Positions 27,218-34,336 of a stretch of DNA of 43,185 bases are shown piece after piece. Under the pieces are notes generated by a model. The model saw nothing but the letters and a program-made list of their open reading frames with translations, had not been told where the DNA came from and ran no database searches. The stretch is from positions 1 through 43,185 of the forward strand of contig JAGWAN010000014.1 in assembly GCA_021296345.1 (NCBI GenBank). Reading direction: 5' to 3'. Both the position numbers and the translations under genes were made by a program. This DNA comes from Acidimicrobiia bacterium. Lineage in GTDB: Bacteria; Actinomycetota; Acidimicrobiia; Spongiisociales; Spongiisociaceae. Position 1 is the stretch's first letter. Each line of letters starts with the position of its first letter.

Positions 27218-27295
27218 GTTGGCCCGATATCCGACAACACGAGGCCGGGTCAAAGCGTCGCCGGCCAACCGATGCCCGTCTTTTGAGCACCCTCC
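27196..27295. repeat. 100-bp palindromic element, family B copy 2
   Basis: Terminal inverted repeats GGAGGGCACTGAAAA and, read inwards from the other end, GGAGGGTGCTCAAAA (12 of 15 identical). An inner perfect GTTGGCC/GGCCAAC pair is present. Its left half has the AATGTCCAGTTGGCCC block shared with the 25408 element. It lies between the aminotransferase start and the TnpB element. A half-copy resembling its right end (GGGTGCTGAAAAG) occurs near 30927. Confidence 0.6.
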
Positions 27296-27350
27296 TGGCG
27301 ATCCGGGCTTCCAACGGCGCCCGGCGGTCCCGGATGGCGTCACCAATAGG

Positions 27351-27370
27351 AGCCTATACGCGTGAGTTGA
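27351..27370 (-). repeat. Terminal inverted repeat of the TnpB element (3' side of tnpB)
   Basis: Read outwards on the minus strand: TCAACTCACGCGTATAGGCT, 17 of 20 identical to the opposite end at 28701-28720. It starts 4 nt after the tnpB reading frame ends, where the guide (omega) RNA of an active TnpB would exit into flanking DNA. Confidence 0.65.
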
Positions 27371-27373
27371 CAC

Positions 27374-28647
27374 TCAGGCGTACTGTTCTGCAGCGACCAT
27401 TTGCGTTCCCGCCGAGGGCGGTTCCGTCTGACGATGGTTGTTTGTATTGCGCGCTACACCGGGTTGATGCCCCTCCCGGCCCCGAACCGGGAAGGCCCGG
27501 GCGCATATGTTCTTGGCCGCGTTGACATCGCGGCACATTCAGAGCCGGCGACTCCCGCACCTGTACTCCCTGACACCGAGGGGCATGGCCTGGCGGTGCC
27601 CACATGCGGAGCAGTCGGTGGTGGTGTTGGCGGGGTTCACCTTCAGATACCGGATACCAGCTTTCGCGGCTTTGTGTTCCAATATGAGATCGAAGGCGTC
27701 CCACCGCTGTTCCGACATCTTCTTCGAGAACCTGCGGGACCGGAGCTCCCGGCCACGTTGAGGTCTTCGACGGCTATCCCGTCGTAGGAGCTGACGAGGC
27801 GGTGGGCTAGGCGGAAGTCGGCCTGGCGGGCGCGTTCGGATTCTCGTCTCCATGCTTTGGCCAGCGCGTTCCGTTTCTTGACCCGTGAGCGGGATCCTCT
27901 CTTGGCGCGGGACAGGGCGCGTTGGCGTCTCTTGATATCTGCTAGGTCTGGGGTGCGGGCCGTGACGATGGTCCCGTCGGAGAGGACCAACCGGCCGGCG
28001 AGGCCCTTGTCCGCTCCCACCGGATTCATGGGCTCTCCGGTGGGGTCTGGGATGTGGGGGTGGCGGAACACCGCATGTAGTTCCACCCGAAGGGGAGTGC
28101 GGACTATCCGCAGCTCCACCAGCGCGCCGTTGTTGAGCGCGGAGCGGAGACGACCATGGCGGTCTGCGAAACGGACCGCTGGGACTCCTTTGACGCGGAG
28201 CCTCCACCATCTGCCCTCCCCGGGTTCGGAAAGCATCGACGCCGACGCGTCTGGTATTTCGATGCTCCGCCAACGGTGCCGGGACTTGAAACGGGGATAG
28301 CCCGGCGCCTTGCCGGTCTTGCATCGGTCGTAGAACGCTTTGGTGGCACGGTCGAAACGGCAGATCACTCCCCGACCGACCCTGGCGTCGAGGCCGGTCC
28401 ACCGAACGTCCTCGCCCCTCACCTGAGTGAACATCTTGAACAGGTCATAGCGGGACCTGTTCAGTTCCGGGGGGAAGCCCCGGTCGTCACCTGGGTTGTG
28501 TTCCCTCCACCGGGCGTAAGTGCCCTTCCAGGACTCCAACAGAGCGTTGTACATCTCAGCCGACCAGCCCAAGATCTCGTCAATACGGCGATGCTGGGCT
28601 GGTGAACACTTCGCCGTCAACCGCAGAGTTACGACCTGACTACCCAT
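27374..28647 (-). pseudogene. RNA-guided nuclease TnpB, frameshifted and with a premature stop
   Basis: TnpB is the compact RuvC nuclease ancestral to Cas12. The first frame (28647 to about 27750) has the N-terminal wedge region, RuvC Asp213 (VGADKGLAGRLVLSDG) and Glu294 (IAVEDLNVAG). A single-base loss near 27750 then shifts the frame. The next frame continues with RSRRFSKKMSEQRWDAF and the zinc-finger start (TTDCSACGHRQAMPLGVREYRCGS). There the fourth Cys position reads Arg, and a TGA follows at 27541-27539. The same frame continues to RDVNAAKNICARA, which holds the last RuvC Asp, and ends EQYA-stop at 27374. With a frameshift and nonsense codon it cannot make a full nuclease. Confidence 0.85.
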
Positions 28648-28700
28648 TGGTTTCTGACAATACGGGACATGTGTGATATGTCAGTAGCGTCTCCCCCTTA

Positions 28701-28720
28701 TCAACCCACGCGTATAAGCC
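28701..28720 (+). repeat. Terminal inverted repeat of the TnpB element (5' side of tnpB)
   Basis: TCAACCCACGCGTATAAGCC, inverted relative to the copy at 27351-27370. It is followed within 5 nt by TACAAT, the likely -10 box of the downstream aconitase X gene. Confidence 0.65.
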
Positions 28721-28724
28721 CCGA

Positions 28725-28730
28725 TACAAT
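28725..28730 (+). promoter_or_regulatory. -10-like box of the aconitase X operon
   Basis: TACAAT is a near-perfect -10 hexamer. Transcription would start near 28737, and an AGGA ribosome site lies 5 nt before the ATG at 28763. Seventeen bases upstream falls inside the TnpB element's terminal repeat, without a clear -35. Confidence 0.45.
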
Positions 28731-28762
28731 CCGCGACCGGGCGCCGACTACACAGGACGTAC

Positions 28763-30010
28763 ATGAATCCCATCCTGACCGACGCGGATCAGGCCATGCT
28801 GCACGGAGAGGGCAGCGGGGCACAGGCCCTCGCCATGCGCGTGCTGGTGGGCATGGCCCGCGCCACCGGCGCCCGGCGGATGATCGACATCTCCGGCGCC
28901 CACATCGACGGCACGCTGTATCTCGGACGGGCCAGCCTCAACTTCGCCACCCGATTGCGTGACGAGGGTGGCAGGGTGGCCGTACCCAGCACCCTCAACG
29001 TCTCCTCGCTCGATCTGCTCCATCCCGATCTGTTCCTAGGGGACGACCCGACCCGCGATGCCGCCCTCACCATGATGAGGGCATACCTCGACATGGGCGC
29101 CTCCCCCACCTGGACATGCGCCCCCTACCAGCTGGCGGATCGTCCCGGCTTCGGTGATCGCGTCGCGTGGGGGGAGTCGAACGCCATCGTGTTCGCCAAC
29201 TCGGTGCTCGGCGCCCGGACACCCCGGTTCGGCGACTTCGCCGACATGGCCGCCGCCGTGACCGGCCGGGCCCCGGAGTTCGGCCTCTATCTGGACCAGC
29301 ACCGCCGTGCCCGCGTCCGGATCGACGTCTCCGGGATAGCGGAAGAAGCGTGGCTCACCGACGAGTTCTTCGCCGTGCTGGGTTTCCTGATCGGAAGCGA
29401 GGCCGGATCCGAGGTCCCCGCCATCACCGGCATCGAATCGGCCACGGAGGATCAGCTCAAAGTCCTGGGCGCCGGGGCGGCCACCTCGGGAGCGGTCGGC
29501 ATGATCCATGTGGTCGGGATCACACCCGAGGCGCCCACCCTGGCGAGCGCCACAGGCGGCATCGAGCCTCGCCTGGTGAGGGTTACTGCGGACACGATCA
29601 CCCGGGCCTACCGGGCCCTGTCGAGCACCGACGGGGAGAACCTCCACACGGTGAACCTGGGAACACCCCACTACTCGGCCCGCCAGATCGCCCGGCTCCA
29701 GGACCTGCTAGCCGGTCGCCGGGTCCACCCTGAAGTAAGTCTCTACGTGAACACGGGAAGGGACGTGCTGGCTTCGTCCTCCGGGAACGTGAAGCGCCTG
29801 GAGGAGGCGGGGGTGGTCTTCGTGGTGGATACCTGCACCTACGTGACCCCTATCCTCCCCGCCGGTCGGGGTGTAGCCATGACCGACTCCGCCAAGTGGG
29901 CCTACTACGCACCCGGCAACCTCGGCGTCGATGTGGTGTTCGGTTCCACCGCCGACTGCGTGGAGTCCGCGGTCGGGGGCCGGGTGATCAGGGAGAAGCG
30001 GCCGTGGTGA
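28763..30010 (+). CDS. Aconitase X large (catalytic) subunit, AcnX
   Basis: 415 residues matching the AcnX/DUF521 family: ILTDADQAMLHGEGSGAQALAMRVLVGMARATGARRMIDISGAHIDG, DMGASPTWTCAPYQL, WGESNAIVFANSVLGARTPRFGDF, and the C-terminal VFVVDTCTYVTPI and KWAYYAPGNLG. Cys residues in these motifs hold an Fe-S cluster in the family. Characterised bacterial AcnX enzymes dehydrate cis-3-hydroxy-L-proline; archaeal ones dehydrate phosphomevalonate. No proline or mevalonate genes are nearby, so the substrate stays open. ATG with AGGA at 5 nt. It overlaps the small-subunit gene by 4 nt (GTGA). Confidence 0.88.
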   Translation: MNPILTDADQAMLHGEGSGAQALAMRVLVGMARATGARRMIDISGAHIDGTLYLGRASLNFATRLRDEGGRVAVPSTLNVSSLDLLHPDLFLGDDPTRDAALTMMRAYLDMGASPTWTCAPYQLADRPGFGDRVAWGESNAIVFANSVLGARTPRFGDFADMAAAVTGRAPEFGLYLDQHRRARVRIDVSGIAEEAWLTDEFFAVLGFLIGSEAGSEVPAITGIESATEDQLKVLGAGAATSGAVGMIHVVGITPEAPTLASATGGIEPRLVRVTADTITRAYRALSSTDGENLHTVNLGTPHYSARQIARLQDLLAGRRVHPEVSLYVNTGRDVLASSSGNVKRLEEAGVVFVVDTCTYVTPILPAGRGVAMTDSAKWAYYAPGNLGVDVVFGSTADCVESAVGGRVIREKRPW

Positions 30011-30417
30011 GCGTCGCAGCCACTCCCATCGTTCCGGGCATCGCCGAGGGTCCGAGCCTGGTTCTCGACCAACCCCTGAGCTGGTGGGGCGGGATCGATC
30101 CCCTGGACGGAACCATCATCGACGCTCACCATCCCCAGCGCGGGCAACCAACGGCCGGCCGGGTCCTCATCCTCCCCGGGGGTAGGGGGTCATCGGGTGG
30201 CTCCGCGGTGCTTGCCGAGTCGATGCGACTCAGGACCGCGCCCGCCGCGCTGGTGCTCGGGGAAGTCGACCCGATCCTGGTGGTGGGGGTGATGGTGGGC
30301 GCGGAACTCTATCCGGACCGGAACTGCCCGCTGGTGGTGGCCGGTGAGGGTTACGACCTCCTGGTCTCGAGCCGCACCACTCGCATCCGGAGCGACGGAA
30401 GGATCGAGCAGTACTGA
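30007..30417 (+). CDS. Aconitase X small (swivel) subunit
   Basis: 136 residues of the DUF126 swivelling domain that completes the aconitase X active site. The key block GRVLILPGGRGSSGGSAVLAESMRLRTAPAALVLGEVDPILVVG contains the conserved Gly/Ser loop with the presumed catalytic Ser. In other bacteria the two domains may be fused; here they are separate and translationally coupled (GTGA overlap). Either of two consecutive GTG codons (30004, 30007) could be used; GGGAGAAG lies a few bases upstream. Confidence 0.87.
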   Translation: MSVAATPIVPGIAEGPSLVLDQPLSWWGGIDPLDGTIIDAHHPQRGQPTAGRVLILPGGRGSSGGSAVLAESMRLRTAPAALVLGEVDPILVVGVMVGAELYPDRNCPLVVAGEGYDLLVSSRTTRIRSDGRIEQY

Positions 30418-30441
30418 TCCCTGCTACCGCCGATGGATCAG

Positions 30442-30909
30442 CTACCGCCCCGCCCGGGGCGCCCGGCGGGCCCGCTCCATGACCCGGAAGGGGATCCGGG
30501 ACACTTCATCATCCTCTACATAGATCGCAAAGGAGTAGCCGCCCGGCTTGGGGAACACCAGGTTGTTGAACGTGAAGGCCCGGGTCATCCCCATCCCCGC
30601 TCCGGGGAGACGCCTGACCGGTGGACGGACCTGGATCGTCCGGGAGAATCGGCTGCTGCCGAGGAGACTCCGGCCATCCTCGTCCATCAGGTCCACCGAC
30701 AGCTTGAAGGAGTCCGCGAAGGGCCATGGTACGCGTAGCCGGATTCCGACTCCCACGGAGGGATGGCGAGCCGGAAAGGACTCCACGTAAAGCAATTCCC
30801 AGCCCCCACCCAGGATGTAGAGCTTGCCACCCACCGCCTGAACCGCGTCCGCCAACATGGCGAACTCCACGCTCGGCGAGGGGTCGAGCGACGCCTCCAA
30901 GGAATCCAT
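30442..30909 (-). CDS. DUF6941-like protein of unknown function
   Basis: 155 residues from MDSLEASLDPSPSVEFAMLADA. The pattern EFAMLADAVQAVGGKLYILGGGWELL, then VGVGIRLRVPWPFADSFKLSVDLMDEDG, then FNNLVFPKPGGYSFAIYVEDDEVSRIPFRV, is that of DUF6941 proteins, small soluble beta-rich proteins common in actinobacteria. No enzyme motif is visible. The frame stays open to 31206, but the ATG at 30909 is preceded by a TAGAGT -10-like box 7 nt upstream, suggesting a leaderless transcript. It is convergent to the aconitase X operon and divergent from the trypsin-like lipoprotein. Confidence 0.72.
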   Translation of the reverse strand: MDSLEASLDPSPSVEFAMLADAVQAVGGKLYILGGGWELLYVESFPARHPSVGVGIRLRVPWPFADSFKLSVDLMDEDGRSLLGSSRFSRTIQVRPPVRRLPGAGMGMTRAFTFNNLVFPKPGGYSFAIYVEDDEVSRIPFRVMERARRAPRAGR

Positions 30910-30916
30910 CCCTCCT

Positions 30917-30922
30917 ACTCTA
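30917..30922 (-). promoter_or_regulatory. -10-like box for the DUF6941 gene
   Basis: TAGAGT on the minus strand ends 7 nt before the ATG at 30909. The AGGAGG between them is too close (1 nt) to be an effective ribosome site, which favours leaderless initiation. Confidence 0.35.
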
Positions 30923-30998
30923 GAAGGGTGCTGAAAAGGTCCGTACAAAGGGATTCGCTCGCCAGCCCGCAACTCTCGAACAGATAGTTTGCCAACGA

Positions 30999-31064
30999 GT
31001 GAACGCCCGACCCGTTCACCCCCTGCCGGCGCGGTTCCTGCGGGAGGAACCCTCCTGGTCGTGA
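30999..31064 (+). CDS. Candidate 21-codon leader peptide upstream of the trypsin-like lipoprotein
   Basis: A short frame starting GTG at 30999, 8 nt after a -10-like TAGTTT (30985-30990), encodes MNARPVHPLPARFLREEPSWS and stops TGA at 31062-31064. The stop overlaps the GTG start of the next gene (GTGA). The GGGAGGAA inside it is about 12 nt before that start, rather far for direct initiation, so coupled translation through this mini-frame is plausible. It could also be coincidence; only the geometry supports it. Confidence 0.35.
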   Translation: MNARPVHPLPARFLREEPSWS

Positions 31065-31723
31065 GGCGCCTCGCCCTCGGTCTGATGCTGTTCATAACCG
31101 CGTGCGGATCGCCGGAACCGGACATCGCCTCGGACCCCTTCGACGCTATCGCCCAGCTGCGGGGCCGGGTCTGCGATCGGGACATGGTCGGCTCGGCGGT
31201 GGTCATCGACCGGCACTACCTGGTGACGGTGGCGCACAACGTGGCCGGATCGGAAGGCGGCCTGAGCGTCACCTTCGAGGACGGCTCGGAGCACGACGCC
31301 ATCCTGGTGGGCATCGACTTCGACAGGGACCTGGCCCTGCTGCGGGCGCCGTCCGTGGACCGACCCATCCTCACCGTGGCCCGAGCCGTAGCCGGAGAGG
31401 GCGGGCGCCTGATCCGGCTCCGCGCCGATCAGCAACGGGCCGAGGTTCCGTTCGCCGACGCCGATCTGATCGTCGCCGTAGGTCGGAACATCTACGACGA
31501 GGAGAGTTCCGTACGTCGGGATAACGTCCGGGTTAGCGCCCCTGCCGGGGCCGGTTACTCGGGCGGGCCGCTGCTCAACCACCAGGACCAGATGATCGGA
31601 GTGGTCTACGCCGCCGCCCAGATCGATGAGATGACCTACGCCACCGCTTCGCGGGAGATCGACATCTTCCTGGAGTCGATCGACTCCACCACCGAATCCC
31701 CCTCGGGTCGCTGCCCGCGCTGA
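31061..31723 (+). CDS. Trypsin-like serine protease lipoprotein
   Basis: 220 residues from the GTG at 31061. The signal peptide RRLALGLMLFITACGS ends in a lipobox with acceptor Cys15, so the protein should be anchored to the outside of the membrane. Chymotrypsin-fold triad: His59 (LVTVAHNV), Asp90 (FDRDLALLRA) and Ser167 (PAGAGYSGGPLL). There is no PDZ domain, unlike HtrA/DegP proteases. The frame is open back to a TTG at 30989. It may act in envelope protein turnover; substrate unknown. Confidence 0.82.
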   Translation: MRRLALGLMLFITACGSPEPDIASDPFDAIAQLRGRVCDRDMVGSAVVIDRHYLVTVAHNVAGSEGGLSVTFEDGSEHDAILVGIDFDRDLALLRAPSVDRPILTVARAVAGEGGRLIRLRADQQRAEVPFADADLIVAVGRNIYDEESSVRRDNVRVSAPAGAGYSGGPLLNHQDQMIGVVYAAAQIDEMTYATASREIDIFLESIDSTTESPSGRCPR

Positions 31724-31757
31724 ACAACGCGACCGGATTGCACGCGCCACCGTTAAC

Positions 31758-31796
31758 CGTGATTCTTCGTGTCTCCGACACACGACATGCGCCAGA
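31758..31796 (+). repeat. Palindromic intergenic element, family A copy
   Basis: GTGATTCTTCGTGTC followed by GACAC forms an inner perfect GTGTC/GACAC hairpin with a 3-nt loop (31770-31782 region). The outer arms are degenerate (CGTGAT against CCAGAC). It lies 30 nt after the protease gene, where it could act as a terminator. The rest of the 31724-31972 gap shows nothing else. Confidence 0.5.
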
Positions 31797-31972
31797 CACC
31801 TAAGGCCTCACATTGCCGGCAGCCTCCCTTCACGCCCGCGGATGAAGCTCGTGCCCAGACGCAATCAGACCTAGAGAATGGCCATAACCCCAGGTCAGGA
31901 GCCCAATGCCCCCACTCCGCCCACCCCCACCAGCCCCGATCCATGCAGGACCGGGGTTAGGATGATCGGCGC

Positions 31973-33133
31973 GTGCCCACCCGCCTCCCCTCCTCCTACC
32001 GGCTCCCCCGGATAATCCTTCTCTCCTACATCGCTACGTTGTCGACCGGCATCGGCGTCATCTTCTCGCTCCTGGCCGTCATCCAGGACCGGTACGGGTT
32101 TCCCACCTGGTCCCTGGGCCTGCTCGCCGGCATACCCTTCGCAATGACCCTGTTCGGCAACATCTGGCTGACCCCGCTGGCCGACCGGGGCTGGGAGCGC
32201 CGCCTGATCACCCTGGGTTGCCTCCTGCTGGTGCTGTCGCTGCTCTGGATGGTCTTCGCGGTGGCGCTCTGGCAATGGGTTGCGGCGCGGGCGCTCATGG
32301 GCATCGCGGAGGGCGTCTCCGTGGGAGCGGCGCGCCGGGTGATTCTGAGCTGGTCTCCGGACCGCCATGGACAAGCACTGAGCTCGCTGATGGTGGCGAT
32401 GCTGGGCGGGATCCTGATCGGGCCCGTGCTCGGAGGGGTGCTGAACGAGTTCGGCTGGGCCCTCCCCTTCCTGGTGCCCGCCGCGGCGGGAGTGGTCGTG
32501 CTTCTGGCCCTGCCGGCGGTCCGGCCCGGAGAATACGAGCGGCCGACCATCCGGCTCAGCCGCCGCCGGCTGACCGCCCTGCCGGGCCTCCTGTCCGGGC
32601 TGCTGCTGGCCGCCTCCAACTGGCTCTACATCGGCGTAATCGATGCGATCTGGTCTCGGTACATGACCGACCTCGGGGCCCGTCCGTGGCTGATCGGTGT
32701 CGGATTTCTGGTGATATCCCTTCCCGCCATCGTGCTCACCCCTATCAGCGGCCGGTTGGCGGACCGAGTGAACCCGATCCGGCTGGCCCTGGTGTCGGCG
32801 GTGGTCGGACTGCCCCTCCTGGCAGGCTACGGGCTGGTGTCGGCAGTGCTTCCCCTCCTGGCGGTAGGCGCTCTGCACGCCGCCTGCTGGTCCTTCGTGA
32901 CCCTCCCTGGTCAGGCAGCCGTGGCCAGGGCCGCGCCCGCCAGCCAGGCGGCCGAAGCGCAGGGCCTCGTGGAGGCGTACGGGTTCGTGCTGGCTGCCGC
33001 GGGCGCCTTCGCCGCCGCGCCCATCTACGAAGCCGCCGGACCGAGATCCCTCTTCCTGATAACCGCGGCTGCAGTGGCGTTGACCCCGCTGGTGGTGTTC
33101 CTGCGCCGGTCGAGGTGGCAGACCGCCTTCTGA
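31973..33133 (+). CDS. Major facilitator superfamily transporter
   Basis: 386 residues with about 12 hydrophobic segments in two halves. The loop after TM2 carries LADRGWERRLI, the MFS motif A-like segment, and a second copy is GRLADRVNPIRLALV. TM regions include IILLSYIATLSTGIGVIFSLL and LMVAMLGGILIGPVLGGVLNEFGW. Substrate unknown; efflux is typical for such stand-alone carriers. Start GTG at 31973, preceded by a TTAGGAT -10-like box 9 nt upstream and no ribosome site. It is a single gene. Confidence 0.85.
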   Translation: MPTRLPSSYRLPRIILLSYIATLSTGIGVIFSLLAVIQDRYGFPTWSLGLLAGIPFAMTLFGNIWLTPLADRGWERRLITLGCLLLVLSLLWMVFAVALWQWVAARALMGIAEGVSVGAARRVILSWSPDRHGQALSSLMVAMLGGILIGPVLGGVLNEFGWALPFLVPAAAGVVVLLALPAVRPGEYERPTIRLSRRRLTALPGLLSGLLLAASNWLYIGVIDAIWSRYMTDLGARPWLIGVGFLVISLPAIVLTPISGRLADRVNPIRLALVSAVVGLPLLAGYGLVSAVLPLLAVGALHAACWSFVTLPGQAAVARAAPASQAAEAQGLVEAYGFVLAAAGAFAAAPIYEAAGPRSLFLITAAAVALTPLVVFLRRSRWQTAF

Positions 33134-33238
33134 TGCATGGTCGCCTGTGCGTGGGTACGCCGGTGCCTGGATTGAGGCAGTACGGTATCCTCTCCGCTTC
33201 TGTTCGAGGCGACTGCCTACGCGGCGAGGAGCGAAGAC

Positions 33239-34219
33239 TTGGGTTACCGGATCTGGTTCGAGCGTAGGGTGACGCCGGAACTGATCCCGTTCGTGCCCCC
33301 GTCCGTCGACATGCTGGGTCCGGGACGGGACGACGACCCTCTGGCCGGGATCTCGACCGCCCGGGCCGCAATCGCCGCTCGGCACGATTACGACGACACC
33401 CTCTTCGATCGGGCCCCCGACCTGCTGGGTGTGTTCCGCACCGGCATCGGCTACGACACGGTCGATCTGGAAGCAGCCACCCGCCGCGGGATCGCGGCGT
33501 GCAATGTCCCCCAGGGCCCGACGGTTCCTACTGCCGAGCACTCCGTAGCCCTCCTCCTGGCCGCCGCCAAGCAACTAGTCCGGTCGAGTGACCGGCTCCG
33601 GGCAGGTGCCGGCAACTACTTCTCGAAGAACGGCGCGATGGAACTGGACGGGAAGACCCTCGGCCTGGTGGGATTCGGGAGGATCGCCCGCAGGGTCGGT
33701 GCGGTAGGACTGGCCCTGGGTATGGAAGTCCTGGCCCACGACCCCTACCTGCCTGACGAAGCGTTTCCGGCGGAAGTGGAACGCGCCCGAACGCTGGAGG
33801 AACTCCTGGGGCGGAGCGATGCCATCTCGGTTCACATCCCGATGAGCGCCGACAACTCCCGAATGTTCAACGCCGGTACCTTCGCCGCCATGAAGAAGGG
33901 GGCAGTGTTCGTGAACGCCGCCCGGGGAGGACTGGTCGACCACGATGCCCTGATCGGCGCCCTGGACAGCGGGCACCTCTCGGGTGCCGGGCTGGACGTC
34001 ACCGACCCCGAACCCCTAGCGCCCGATCATCCGTTACTCCACCGTACGGACGTGATAGTGACGCCCCACGTGGCCTCGGCTACCCCGGAGGCCCGGGAGC
34101 GCATGTTCAGCGGGGCCGTTCGCCAGGCTCTCATGGTGCTGGACGGGCAGCGACCGCCCCATCTCCTCAACCCGGACGCCTGGCCCGGCGTACTCGGCCG
34201 TCTTGCCGCCGCCCGGTGA
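33239..34219 (+). CDS. D-2-hydroxyacid dehydrogenase (phosphoglycerate dehydrogenase-like)
   Basis: 326 residues. The NAD-binding loop is LGLVGFGRIARRVG with acidic residue in LAHDPY. Catalytic residues are Arg in VNAARGGLVD, Glu in DPEPLAPDHPLL and His in VTPHVASAT. It lacks the C-terminal ACT domain of many SerA enzymes, so it is not clearly serine biosynthesis; a glyoxylate, hydroxypyruvate or other 2-hydroxyacid substrate is possible. TTG start with GAGGAG at 7 nt spacing. A -10-like TATCCT lies at 33186. Confidence 0.88.
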   Translation: MGYRIWFERRVTPELIPFVPPSVDMLGPGRDDDPLAGISTARAAIAARHDYDDTLFDRAPDLLGVFRTGIGYDTVDLEAATRRGIAACNVPQGPTVPTAEHSVALLLAAAKQLVRSSDRLRAGAGNYFSKNGAMELDGKTLGLVGFGRIARRVGAVGLALGMEVLAHDPYLPDEAFPAEVERARTLEELLGRSDAISVHIPMSADNSRMFNAGTFAAMKKGAVFVNAARGGLVDHDALIGALDSGHLSGAGLDVTDPEPLAPDHPLLHRTDVIVTPHVASATPEARERMFSGAVRQALMVLDGQRPPHLLNPDAWPGVLGRLAAAR

Positions 34220-34282
34220 AGCGAGACCTGCTCGCATGACAGGATCAAGCCCCTACTGGACAACGCCTGTGGGCTCGAAGTG

Positions 34283-34322
34283 CCTGATACATGGCGGAGT
34301 GTCGGGGACAAAGAGAATCAGG
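34283..34322 (-). repeat. Palindromic intergenic element, family A copy
   Basis: CCTGAT at 34283-34288 and ATCAGG at 34317-34322 bound a 40-bp palindrome, read in the minus direction as CCTGATTCTCTTTGTCC. It shares flank GAAGTGCC and core GGCGGAGTGT with the copy at 19215. It lies between the dehydrogenase and SDR genes. Confidence 0.6.
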
Positions 34323-34336
34323 ACTAGGAGGGCGTG

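Larger units (their letters stand above)
27351..28720 (-). mobile_element. Degenerate TnpB-only insertion element with inverted ends
   Basis: A tnpB pseudogene (27374-28647, minus) is flanked by 20-bp inverted repeats that match at 17 of 20 positions: TCAACCCACGCGTATAAGCC at 28701-28720 and its counterpart TCAACTCACGCGTATAGGCT on the minus strand at 27370-27351. No tnpA is present, so it resembles the IS200/IS605-related IS1341 type, although terminal inverted repeats are unusual for that group. The element would have needed a transposase supplied elsewhere. The right repeat lies just upstream of the -10 box of the aconitase X gene. Confidence 0.7.

Noticed and set aside
25408-27295. Composite transposon made of two family B elements
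   Set aside because: No transposase is present and the elements sit at promoter positions, so a regulatory repeat explains them at least as well; kept only as an alternative.
30977-30991. LexA-like box CGAACAGATAGTTTG before the lipoprotein
   Set aside because: The half-sites are spaced by five, not four, bases and the second is imperfect; it is better explained as a -10 promoter region.
31895-33574. 559-codon minus-strand frame over the MFS gene and part of the dehydrogenase
   Set aside because: Low-complexity Gln/Gly/Arg-rich translation without domains; both plus-strand genes are well supported.
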